Below, piece after piece: positions 1 to 7,387 of a stretch of 64,000 bases of DNA (positions are counted from its first letter, which is position 1; each line of letters starts with the position of its first letter). The stretch spans positions 54,393-118,392 of the forward strand of contig NZ_LVJR01000025.1 in NCBI RefSeq assembly GCF_001617365.1. Reading direction: 5' to 3'. The DNA comes from Rhodanobacter sp. FW104-R8. Its GTDB lineage: Bacteria > Pseudomonadota > Gammaproteobacteria > Xanthomonadales > Rhodanobacteraceae. Below the pieces are notes generated by a model, which ran no database searches, was not told the origin of the DNA, and saw only the letters and a program-made list of their open reading frames with translations. The position numbers were made by a program, and so were the translations under genes.

Positions 1-2145
1 CAGCAATTGCGCACTGGAAACCGTGGCCGCCGCTTGTCCGCCCCACCACAGAGTGATGGTCGATCCCGCCCTGACCAGTGCGAAGTGGATGAACCGATCC
101 GTGGGAATGGTGCGATCCACCGTCGTATACGTGACAGTCATGCCGGCTGGCACGTTTTGCAGAGATACCGAGCGGGGAACCGTATTCGACTGCGTAGCCC
201 ACAGTTGAATGCCGAAATCCAGGAACATCGTGTTCCCACCGCTGTTGTCGTCTCCCGGATCGCGTCGCACGAGACCTTCGACACAGAAGTCCGTCGTGCT
301 GTCGATCGCGCCAGAAGTCCCCAGCGCCGAGTACATGCGCGCCTGGCCGTAGTAGAAGCCTTGTTCGGGCGACTGCGTGGTGCCGGCGCGCGACATACGG
401 AACGAGCCGGGACCAGACGCATAGGTCGATCCATCCCACTGAGGCCAGGTGAGCTTGGGGGCATACCCAATCTGTTCGGTCCACGGGCTGACCGTCCACG
501 CCCGACCAGTCGCATCGGTCGTCATGTCGGTGTCGAAATGCAGCAGAGCGATCACAACCCCTGGATTGACGGTGAGGCTCTGTTCTAGATCAACATATCG
601 ACCCGCACCATCGGTAGCACGTACCGTCCAGGTGTACGTTCCGGCAGTGGTATACGCGCCCGAGTACGTGCCGGTAGCCAGCAGAGTGATGCCGGAAGGA
701 AGCCCTCCCGATACAACGGCCACCGAATAGCCGCGAACCGCCCCGCTTACCCGGTAGCTTCCGTTTGCCTGGTCGCCAATCGCGCCATCTTTCGGCCCCC
801 CCGTAAGCTGTAGCGTGAGGTGCTGAAATGAAATCCAATACTGTCCTGCGCTCGGATAGTAGGTTGAGCAAGGCATGATCCCGTCGTTCAGTAGCGACAC
901 GGACGCCCGCACCAGCACATCCACCGGCATGCCGATATCACCTGCCGCCAGGTTGTCCGTGCCCACCGCGATACCCACGCTGCGCACGCCGAGCTGGCTC
1001 AGGTAGAACAGGTCATTGCCCACCGGCTGCGCAGCGTGCTGCCACGTCGAGCCGATGCTTTCCAACTGGTCGAGCAGGCTCATTGCTGCCGGATCGGGGT
1101 CGACCTGCCAGTTCTGGAAGCTGGACGCGTTGAAGGCGGTCAGGTTGGAGCGGTACGGCGCCAGCACCGCCATGTCGTTGCTGTTGGCCTGCTGCAGCCC
1201 GGTCGGCAGGTAGCCGGCGTCCTGCGCGCTCGACCAGTCCAGCGGGTTCACGGTCGCGCTGAATCGCACGATGTCCTTGTCCGCGGCGAACACCTTGCTC
1301 GCCATGATCGCCACGACCTTGCTGTGCGGGCAGTTCGGGTCGGTGATCTGGCTGCTGACGGCAATCCAGTCCATGTTGCCGTCATGCACGATCGCGCCAA
1401 CAACCGTTGGCCAGACAGGCTCGGTTGCGCCCGTCTGCATGATCGGCGACGCCTTCCAGACCACGCGCGAGGCGATCACGCCCTGCCAGGTCACCGCGTT
1501 GTCGGTGACCGAGATGCCGGCAGTCGTCGGCCAGGTCGGCTCGGCCGATCCACTCTTTCCCGGCGCTGCCTGCGTCGCCTTGAAGATCAGGCCCGGCGGC
1601 GGCGCTTGATAGGCGTAGTCCCAGCTGACCTGGTCGAACTCCAGCGTGCCGCCGTGCGTGCCGTTGTTGCCGTTGAGGCGGATGAAGGCTTTCGCGGCGC
1701 CGGCGGGCGCGGTGCCAGTGGCGGTCGTCGGCTTCCAGTAACCGCCCTGACCGTAGATCAGAGTGCCGAGCGTGGCGGCGCCCGGAATCTCCACATTGCT
1801 GGCGTCCAGCCAGACGATGATGATTTGCGCGCCCTGGTCATTCGTGCCGTTGTTGGTCAGCTTCGCCATCGCTTGCGCGGTGATGCGCTGCCCCACCCTC
1901 ACCGGGACGATGTTCGTGTTGTTGAGCGAGTCGATGCCGGTACCGGACAGCACGACGCATTTCGTGCCGGCGTATGGCGTCGTGCTGGTGTTCGCCCATC
2001 GGCTCGCGCCCTGCGACCAGCCGGTCAGGTTGCCGGTTTCGAAGTCGCCGTTGGTCGGTTGTGGCTGCGCAACCGTCGTGGTGCTGGACGGCTTGACGAG
2101 CGCCCCGGGCACATAGGTTTTGCCGGGCTGCCAGATATCGGTCAT
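1..2145 (-). CDS. Tail hub/fibre-like structural protein, C-terminus outside window
   Basis: The minus-strand frame starting at 2145 is open to position 1 (715 codons, no stop), so the gene is cut by the window edge. The ATG overlaps the stop of the preceding gene by four bases. About residues 30-150 look like a carbohydrate-binding or galactose-binding-like fold (GDFETGNLTGWSQG). Around residue 300 it reads DIVRFSATVNPLDWSSAQDA, typical of the tail hub/DNA-stabilisation (gp10-like) proteins of short-tailed phages. Around residue 500 there is an Ig-like stretch (TTAGTYTWTVRATDGAG), followed by a lectin/LamG-like region toward position 1. It probably continues the hub begun by the upstream gene. 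Family calls come from reading the translation only. Confidence 0.85.
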   Translation of the reverse strand, partial: MTDIWQPGKTYVPGALVKPSSTTTVAQPQPTNGDFETGNLTGWSQGASRWANTSTTPYAGTKCVVLSGTGIDSLNNTNIVPVRVGQRITAQAMAKLTNNGTNDQGAQIIIVWLDASNVEIPGAATLGTLIYGQGGYWKPTTATGTAPAGAAKAFIRLNGNNGTHGGTLEFDQVSWDYAYQAPPPGLIFKATQAAPGKSGSAEPTWPTTAGISVTDNAVTWQGVIASRVVWKASPIMQTGATEPVWPTVVGAIVHDGNMDWIAVSSQITDPNCPHSKVVAIMASKVFAADKDIVRFSATVNPLDWSSAQDAGYLPTGLQQANSNDMAVLAPYRSNLTAFNASSFQNWQVDPDPAAMSLLDQLESIGSTWQHAAQPVGNDLFYLSQLGVRSVGIAVGTDNLAAGDIGMPVDVLVRASVSLLNDGIMPCSTYYPSAGQYWISFQHLTLQLTGGPKDGAIGDQANGSYRVSGAVRGYSVAVVSGGLPSGITLLATGTYSGAYTTAGTYTWTVRATDGAGRYVDLEQSLTVNPGVVIALLHFDTDMTTDATGRAWTVSPWTEQIGYAPKLTWPQWDGSTYASGPGSFRMSRAGTTQSPEQGFYYGQARMYSALGTSGAIDSTTDFCVEGLVRRDPGDDNSGGNTMFLDFGIQLWATQSNTVPRSVSLQNVPAGMTVTYTTVDRTIPTDRFIHFALVRAGSTITLWWGGQAAATVSSAQLL

Positions 2146-2885
2146 ACGTTGTACCGCAGCTTCGGGTTGCTGTAACGATTGCCGCCGGGCGCGCCGGGCG
2201 TGGATGGCGGCGGCGCGGGTGCGGGCGTGCTGTCGACATCCTCCGAGACTTGCGCGCCGTTGAGCTTCGGCCAATCCGGCTCGGTGGCGCCAGACGATGG
2301 GCTGGCGCCATCCACCTCGACCACCGTGTATTTCCACCCGTTGTAGACGGTCGGCTGCACCACGTCGCCGACAGCGCGCGGCACGTTCGGCGCCCACGCG
2401 GCAGGGTTGGATTTCAGCACCGTATGGTAGCGCAGCCCGTTGCGCACGGTCGGCAGGACGGTATCGCCCACCTTGTACATGGTGGACGCCGTCCAGGTGC
2501 CCCCGGACTGCAGCCAGTAGTGGAAAACATCGCCGTTGGCGAATTCGGCCGCCACGTAGATGAAGCCCATGAACGGCGCGGCGAAATGGATCTTGGCGAT
2601 GGTTTGCGTGTCATCCGTGGGGTGCGTCAGCACTTCGCAGGTGTAGCCCGCCGGCATCGTTTTCGGCGAATTGGAGAACACCACCATGCCGCCATTGAAG
2701 GCGCACAGTCCCTTCGTTCCAGCCGGCAGCACCGCGTCCCGCACTGTGCCTGGCCGCGACTGGATCGAGCCGTCGATGGTCACGTAACCGTTCACCAGGT
2801 CGTACAGGCTCGACGGGTCGGCGCCGCCCTTCGTGCGCAGCCGGTTGATGCCGGTCTTCAGCGCATTGAGGTTGATGTCGGTCAT
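2142..2885 (-). CDS. Tail hub N-terminal part (gp10-like), 247 aa
   Basis: The N-terminus (MTDINLNALKTGINRLR ... GYVTIDGSIQSRPGT) resembles the start of phage tail hub/packaged-DNA stabilisation proteins, which normally continue into a beta-propeller. Here the reading frame ends at 247 residues after two similar modules (YKVGDTVLPTVRNGLRYH and VGDVVQPTVYNGWKYTV) and a Pro-rich tail. The downstream gene supplies the rest of the hub-like sequence. The start overlaps the stop of the adaptor gene by four bases, so translation is probably coupled. The split may be natural for this phage group or a gene fission; sequence alone does not decide. Confidence 0.75.
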   Translation of the reverse strand: MTDINLNALKTGINRLRTKGGADPSSLYDLVNGYVTIDGSIQSRPGTVRDAVLPAGTKGLCAFNGGMVVFSNSPKTMPAGYTCEVLTHPTDDTQTIAKIHFAAPFMGFIYVAAEFANGDVFHYWLQSGGTWTASTMYKVGDTVLPTVRNGLRYHTVLKSNPAAWAPNVPRAVGDVVQPTVYNGWKYTVVEVDGASPSSGATEPDWPKLNGAQVSEDVDSTPAPAPPPSTPGAPGGNRYSNPKLRYNV

Positions 2886-3967
2886 GCGAAAGGCACCGTC
2901 GGCGTGGGCCGCGAATACACGTAGTCCTGCCGGCGGTCATGGCCGGGCAGATAGCGCCGTGTCTGGTGGCTGCCGGCGACCAGGTTGCCCATCAGGGTTT
3001 CCAGTTCCTGCACGTAGTTGCCGGCATCCGGCCGGCCGTAGTGCGCCTTGGCGTTGGAGAGCGCCAGCAGAAACACCAGCCGGTCGTCTATCGTGGTCTT
3101 GTCGGTGTCGGCGGCGAACGCTTCCAGCCCGAAATGACCCTTGATCACCATGCTGCCTTTGGTGGCGCTCGGCGCCGGCCAGACCTCGATGCATTGGCGG
3201 ATTTCGTAGCGCAGCGGCCAGCCGTTGCCGTTGCCGTTGCCGTTGACCGAGTACATCTCGGGTTCGATGCCGCAAATCAGCGGGCACCAGAGGCCATCGC
3301 GAACCACACCAACCCATGTCACCTTGCGCGGGTCGAGCGTCTTGGGGCAGATCGCGGTGGTATTCGCTGTCGGCAGTGCGCCGGACGTGGCGGCTGCTCC
3401 GGTGTCTGTGTAGGTCGTCACCAGCCCCACGCTGGCAAGCAGCAGCTCGCCGCCAGCCGTGCGGCCATAGATGTCGTAACCCGTGACAGGAGAGGCCCCT
3501 GTGGGCGCTACAACGGCATTCCAGTTCACAGTAACCGTGCTGGTCGTGCCAGTCGTGGCGATGGTCGCCGCCGCAGAAGCCAGCGTGGTTCCATTGGCGT
3601 TCTTCGCAGCCACCCGGTAGGAGTACGTTCCAGCCGCCAGTGTTCCGCCTGCGGTGGCCGTGGTGAACGCTGCCAGCGTCGGCGTCGGCAGCACTGCCGC
3701 CTCGTCATTATTGGCCGGGGCGTACATGCGCACGCCGGCCTGCAGCGCCCACGAATAGAACCGCTCGGTGCGCAACACCTCGTAGCGCCGGTACAGCAGC
3801 TCCTGCGCCTCGATCAGGAAGCTGTTCAGCAGCGCGGCCATACCGGGCGGCGGGTTGTTGACCTGCGCGGCGAAGCCGAGGCGGATCATCATGTCGTCGC
3901 GCAGCTGCTTCAGCGTCTTGTTGTTGGTGGTGTCGTTGCAGTCGCAGTTGTAGATGGTTTCAGCCAT
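2882..3967 (-). CDS. Head-tail adaptor with Ig/FN3-like insertion, 361 aa
   Basis: Residues 15-85 (LKQLRDDMMIRLGFAAQ ... LLNSFLIEAQELLYRRYEVLR) and about 210-350 (DPRKVTWVGVVRDGLW, TTIDDRLVFLLALSNAKAHYG) match the two halves of gp4-like tail accessory/adaptor proteins that sit under the portal of podoviruses. Between them, at about residues 95-205, lies a Thr/Ala-rich fibronectin-III or Ig-like module (AGTYSYRVAAKNANGTTLAS, VTGYDIYGRT). Such modules are common on phage surface proteins but less expected inside an adaptor. It sits between a hairpin upstream and a 4-bp overlap with the hub gene downstream. Confidence 0.75.
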   Translation of the reverse strand: MAETIYNCDCNDTTNNKTLKQLRDDMMIRLGFAAQVNNPPPGMAALLNSFLIEAQELLYRRYEVLRTERFYSWALQAGVRMYAPANNDEAAVLPTPTLAAFTTATAGGTLAAGTYSYRVAAKNANGTTLASAAATIATTGTTSTVTVNWNAVVAPTGASPVTGYDIYGRTAGGELLLASVGLVTTYTDTGAAATSGALPTANTTAICPKTLDPRKVTWVGVVRDGLWCPLICGIEPEMYSVNGNGNGNGWPLRYEIRQCIEVWPAPSATKGSMVIKGHFGLEAFAADTDKTTIDDRLVFLLALSNAKAHYGRPDAGNYVQELETLMGNLVAGSHQTRRYLPGHDRRQDYVYSRPTPTVPFA

Positions 3968-3986
3968 GCCTATGCCTCATACAAAG

Positions 3987-4012
3987 ACGGCCCGACCTTT
4001 CAGCCGGGCCGT
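3987..4012 (-). terminator. Intergenic hairpin upstream of adaptor gene
   Basis: A perfect 8-bp inverted repeat (ACGGCCCG/CGGGCCGT) with a 10-base loop lies between the 125-residue gene and the adaptor gene. On the minus strand it is followed by CTTTG, so it is at best a weak terminator or attenuator. Confidence 0.45.
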
Positions 4013-4038
4013 TGTCGGCAACCACACGATGCCGCCGG

Positions 4039-4416
4039 TTACTTCGCCGCCGGCTTGTCCTTCGCCGCCGGTGCAGGCGCATGCGTGCGCACACCCGACT
4101 GCGGTGGCGCCTCGCGCACGCCGCGCCCCAACTCGAAGCCGAAATCCTCCAAGCCCTTCGGGCCGATGCGGTAGGCGATGCCCACCGGGTCGGACGCATT
4201 GACGCGCCGGTACTTGTTCTGCAGTCGCGCGAACTCGGCGTCGGCGCTGTTCGACAGTTCAACTTCCTGGTTGGTGATGTCGCCTTCGCGCACGTTCGAC
4301 GGGCCATGCACCGCGCGCAGCACGTCGATCTCGTGTTTCGGCACGGCCACGGTCAGCACGTCGCGACCGCGTTCGATATGCACCTCGACCAGCTTGCAGA
4401 TAATGGAATCGTCCAC
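4039..4416 (-). CDS. Hypothetical phage structural-region protein, 125 aa
   Basis: I do not recognise the family. The protein opens MDDSIICKLVEVHIERGRD, is hydrophilic, and ends in a low-complexity Ala/Pro/Lys tail (APAPAAKDKPAAK). It lies between the small head protein and the adaptor gene, with hairpins on both sides. The position in a short-tailed phage suggests a virion accessory or head-completion protein, which is inference from place only. Confidence 0.65.
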   Translation of the reverse strand: MDDSIICKLVEVHIERGRDVLTVAVPKHEIDVLRAVHGPSNVREGDITNQEVELSNSADAEFARLQNKYRRVNASDPVGIAYRIGPKGLEDFGFELGRGVREAPPQSGVRTHAPAPAAKDKPAAK

Positions 4417-4442
4417 AGGTATCTCCGGTAGCCACAGGGAAT

Positions 4443-4460
4443 GGCGCCCCGAAGGGCGCC
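4443..4460 (-). terminator. Intergenic hairpin after small head protein gene
   Basis: GGCGCCC and GGGCGCC arms of 7 bp around a CGAA loop lie directly downstream of the small head protein gene. No T-run follows on the minus strand, so it may act as an RNA-stability or attenuation hairpin, not a true terminator. Confidence 0.35.
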
Positions 4461-4467
4461 GGGAAGG

Positions 4468-4785
4468 TCACGCCTCCAGGTACGCCGAGCAGGTTCCCGC
4501 GGTGCCCACGGCGGAGACGTTCAGGCGCATCAGCGCGTAGATCGTGACCTCATCCTTCTTGACCAGGCCGGTGATCGCGGTGACGGTGACCAGATCGACC
4601 CAGGTCGTGCCGCCATCGCTGGATCCCTGCACCTTGACGGTCGGCGTGCCCGTGGCGCCGGCCAGATGCACGGTGACGATGCCGTTGAAGTTGGGCGCGA
4701 ACGGGGTGGCATTCATGGCGACGGCGGTCTGCGCGACGGCGGAGGTCAGCGAGATGGCCTCGCCGAGAACTTTGAGCTTGCTCAT
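4468..4785 (-). CDS. Small head protein, possible capsid decoration, 105 aa
   Basis: The 105-residue protein (MSKLKVLGEAISLTSAV) is rich in Thr, Val and Gly and looks like a single beta-sandwich domain (VTVHLAGATGTPTVKVQGSS, TTWVDLVTVTA). It directly follows the major capsid gene. That order and size suit a capsid decoration or head-stabilising protein, but no signature residue proves it. The start at 4785 is chosen because the upstream in-frame ATG at 4806 would run back through the hairpin arm region and lacks phage-like sequence. Confidence 0.65.
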   Translation of the reverse strand: MSKLKVLGEAISLTSAVAQTAVAMNATPFAPNFNGIVTVHLAGATGTPTVKVQGSSDGGTTWVDLVTVTAITGLVKKDEVTIYALMRLNVSAVGTAGTCSAYLEA

Positions 4786-4815
4786 GGGACTTTGCCTCTT
4801 CTGCAAAAAGGGAGA

Positions 4816-4838
4816 CGCCCGGCGGGTGAGGCCGGGCG
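4816..4838 (-). terminator. Hairpin with T-run after major capsid gene
   Basis: CGCCCGGC/GCCGGGCG arms (8 bp, 7-base loop) lie just downstream of the capsid gene. On the minus strand they are followed a few bases later by TTTTT (4805-4809), giving a plausible partial terminator that would favour capsid over downstream transcripts. Confidence 0.5.
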
Positions 4839-4843
4839 GTGGA

Positions 4844-5881
4844 TCAGGCGATGGTCAGCACCGCGAGCGCGTTGCGCTTGTTGGTGGTCAGGCCGTACTT
4901 CGACGTGAGGCCGAAGTAGGTGACGTAGCGGTCCGGCAAGCCTTCCGGCTTGCGGTTGCGCATCCACTCCCCCTTCAGCGGGCGCAGCTTCAGCGCCTTG
5001 CTGTTGAGGAAGTAGCAGGTCTTGGTCTGCGTGGTGGTGCTCATCAGCGCGTCCAGCGCCTCGAACGTCGGATCCCACTTGAGCGGGATGCCGTGGAAGT
5101 TCACCGCCTCCACGCTCGCATCCAGCGCCGCGCCGCCCTTGCCCTGCACCGCCAGATGACGCTGCACCGCCGACACGGACTGCGCCACGTAGTTCTCGTA
5201 GAACGCCTGACCGCAGACGATGAAGTCCGGCAGCATGCCACCGTAACGCATGCAATCCTTCCAGGTGAGCTCCATCTGGGCGATGACGTTCGCCGCCACG
5301 ATCGCCGTGTTCGTGTTGTTGCGCCAGTACGTATTGGTGGCCGCGTCGATGCCGCCAACGACGCCGGTGGCCGGCGCCAGCTTGATTAGGTTGGCCAGGC
5401 CCGGGATCGCCTTCGCCGACTGCGAGCCGTCGCGCAGGTATTCGAATGCCAGCGCTTCCTGCGTGCCGGCCTTCAGCCCGCGGAAGGACTGGCCGAGCAG
5501 GTTGACCAGCGACTCCTTCTCGGCGGCGGTCGGCACCGACGCGCTGTCGTCGGACAGGTGGATGCCAGCGGCGATCAGGCGGTCCTCGTCGAACCAGAAG
5601 CCGTCGTGCAGGTTGGCGTAGCCGAAGTCCGTCCACTTGGCCGGGTTGCGCTCGTTGTAGGTGACCTGGTCGGCGCCGAAGTAGTTCTGCGCGTTGGAGC
5701 CGTTGTTGACGAAGATCGGCTCCTTGAACGAGCCGTTGCCGAACGTCGACAGCTCCTTGTTCTTGATCAGCCAGTCCAGCGTGACGTGCTGGATGTTGAT
5801 CTGGTCGATCGGCTCTTTCTTCTGGAACGTGGCCAGCGAGTAGGTCGAGCCGGTCGCAATCTGTGCGGCGGTAAAGGGCAT
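4844..5881 (-). CDS. Major capsid protein, 345 aa
   Basis: This is the main candidate for the head subunit: it follows the scaffold-like gene, is 345 residues long, and shows the usual look of HK97-fold phage capsids, including an N-terminal FQKKEPIDQINIQHVTLDWL segment and a C-terminal segment (LKGEWMRNRKPEGLPDRYVT). The start at 5881 is preferred to an upstream start at 6016, which would add 45 residues of non-phage-like sequence and run back toward the promoter-like element. It is separated from the scaffold gene by 360 bases holding a strong terminator and a promoter-like element, so it may be expressed on its own. No single motif fixes the family. Confidence 0.8.
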   Translation of the reverse strand: MPFTAAQIATGSTYSLATFQKKEPIDQINIQHVTLDWLIKNKELSTFGNGSFKEPIFVNNGSNAQNYFGADQVTYNERNPAKWTDFGYANLHDGFWFDEDRLIAAGIHLSDDSASVPTAAEKESLVNLLGQSFRGLKAGTQEALAFEYLRDGSQSAKAIPGLANLIKLAPATGVVGGIDAATNTYWRNNTNTAIVAANVIAQMELTWKDCMRYGGMLPDFIVCGQAFYENYVAQSVSAVQRHLAVQGKGGAALDASVEAVNFHGIPLKWDPTFEALDALMSTTTQTKTCYFLNSKALKLRPLKGEWMRNRKPEGLPDRYVTYFGLTSKYGLTTNKRNALAVLTIA

Positions 5882-6006
5882 GGTCGTAACCTCGAAGTGA
5901 TGGGGTGTGATCCATCCACGTCGAGGGAGGCGAATCCTCAGTACAGCCCTACCGGGCGCGACTCCGGCGTACAGCGTGCGTGGTGCGCTTTGTCGTGCGC
6001 GGTTGT

Positions 6007-6040
6007 GACTCTGCACGGTTTGCGCAAGGCGTCAACGGCA
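6007..6040 (-). promoter_or_regulatory. Bipartite promoter-like element upstream of capsid gene
   Basis: On the minus strand this reads TGCCGTTGACGCCTTG, nine other bases, then TGCAGAGTC. The same 16-bp block, the same 9-base spacing and a near match to the second block recur at 11681-11714 before the terminase region. TTGACG would be a -35; the -10 is poor. It starts four bases after a terminator, so it probably restarts transcription for the capsid gene. The remaining 5882-6006 holds nothing I can name. Confidence 0.55.
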
Positions 6041-6043
6041 CCG

Positions 6044-6068
6044 AAAAAACACCCCGCCGAAGCGGGGT
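6044..6068 (-). terminator. Strong Rho-independent terminator after scaffold gene
   Basis: ACCCCGC/GCGGGGT arms of 7 bp around a CGAA loop are followed on the minus strand by GTTTTTT. It lies about 170 bases past the scaffold gene and would end transcription of the terminase-portal-scaffold block. Positions 6069-6241 between gene and terminator show no convincing gene. Confidence 0.8.
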
Positions 6069-6241
6069 ACGGGATCAGCGCAGGGAGAACCTCTTTCACC
6101 GCAACGCGGAAGCTACGCCTCCCGCTGCCGGTGTTTGAGGCCACCGCCGGCTGGGCCCCTCAAATGATCGCTGCGACGGGACGCCTGCCGTTGGCACTTA
6201 CCCCGCATATCCACCTAGGAGCGCGCAGCAAAGGGAAGTGG

Positions 6242-7384
6242 TCAGCCGCCGTTGGCCGCGGCAATGCCTTGCTCCATCGCTTCGAACGGGTCGTCGGTGA
6301 CCGGAACCACCGCGGGACGGACGGCGCCGCCGCGCACCGGTCCGGGCGTGACGCGCGCTGGCGCTGGAGCAGGTGCCGGCGCCGCCGCGACCGCCATGGC
6401 CGGGATGCCGGCGTAGATCTTGCGCGCCGTCTCGACCCATTTCGCCGGCGGCGTGGTTTCCTGCATCGCGCGCAACGCGGCGACCAGCACGGGCGCCTTC
6501 TGCGCGTACTGCGGATCAGCGGAAAGCTCCGCGCCCAGGGCGTTCAGTCCCTCGACGCCGCGTTGCTGCTCGGCCTGCGCGTCGTGGCGCTGGTTCTCGA
6601 TCTGGCGCCGGCCGCTGTCGAGCGCCTGGGCCTGCCGGAGCGCGGCAAGTTCCAGCGCCGCCGGTCGGCTGATCTCGCCCATGTTGATCTGCTGCTGCAG
6701 GTCCGGGTGATCGGCCAGTGGATCGTGCAGGCCGGGCACTTCCTTACCGAGCAGCTTGGCCAGGGCGGCCATTTCGCCGCTGACGATCGCATACGCCTGT
6801 TCGGCGGCGGCGCGATCGCCACCGTTCGCCGCGTTGACCACTTTCAGGTAATCCAGCGTCATTCCGTACTGCTGGGGCGTGGCGCCGGTGTCCTGCACCA
6901 TGCCGATCAGCTCCTTGTAATCGGTCGCGTGCTGCACCAGCTCGGGCAGCTGCGCCACGTCCTTGATGCCGGCTTTCTCCAGCGCCTCCTTGATCGGCGC
7001 CATCGCCTTGATCTCGCCGGCCATCTCGCGGAAGCGCTCGGACGACTTGCCCTCCTTGAGCCCCAGCGCTTTGATCTCGGCCTCGGTGGTTTCATCCGGC
7101 GCGGGCTTGGCCTCGGCAGCCTTCGCAGCCGCAGCGGCATCGGCATCAGCAGCCACCGCCTCAGCGGTTCCGGGGACGGGCGCGGCAGCAGGATCGGCGA
7201 CCGGGTCCTTGGCGGCTTCGGTAACCGGCGCCGCAGCTTCGGCAGGCTCGGCGGCCGTGCTCAGCCCCTCATCCATCGCGGCGAGCGCCGCCTCTTCGGC
7301 AGACGGCTCGGGCGCGGCAGGCGCGGCGGTCGTGGTATCGGTAGCCGGCGCGGCCGGCTGGCCTTCGATCAGTTCGTGGTCCAT
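6242..7384 (-). CDS. Probable scaffolding protein, 380 aa
   Basis: The protein has a very acidic, Ala/Glu/Pro-rich N-terminal third (PAAPATDTTTAAPAAPEPSA), a helical charged centre (about residues 105-250) and a Pro/Ala-rich end (APAPAPAPARVTPGP). This composition, length and position between portal and capsid fit scaffolding proteins of short-tailed phages, which template head assembly and then leave. Scaffold proteins share little sequence, so the call rests on order and composition. It begins four bases before the portal stop region and has its own terminator downstream. Confidence 0.7.
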   Translation of the reverse strand: MDHELIEGQPAAPATDTTTAAPAAPEPSAEEAALAAMDEGLSTAAEPAEAAAPVTEAAKDPVADPAAAPVPGTAEAVAADADAAAAAKAAEAKPAPDETTEAEIKALGLKEGKSSERFREMAGEIKAMAPIKEALEKAGIKDVAQLPELVQHATDYKELIGMVQDTGATPQQYGMTLDYLKVVNAANGGDRAAAEQAYAIVSGEMAALAKLLGKEVPGLHDPLADHPDLQQQINMGEISRPAALELAALRQAQALDSGRRQIENQRHDAQAEQQRGVEGLNALGAELSADPQYAQKAPVLVAALRAMQETTPPAKWVETARKIYAGIPAMAVAAAPAPAPAPARVTPGPVRGGAVRPAVVPVTDDPFEAMEQGIAAANGG

Positions 7385-7387
7385 GGG

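Noticed and set aside
1..2145. Diversity-generating retroelement target in the tail gene
   Set aside because: The podovirus-like layout raised the idea, but no reverse transcriptase, template repeat or C-type lectin end is visible in the window.
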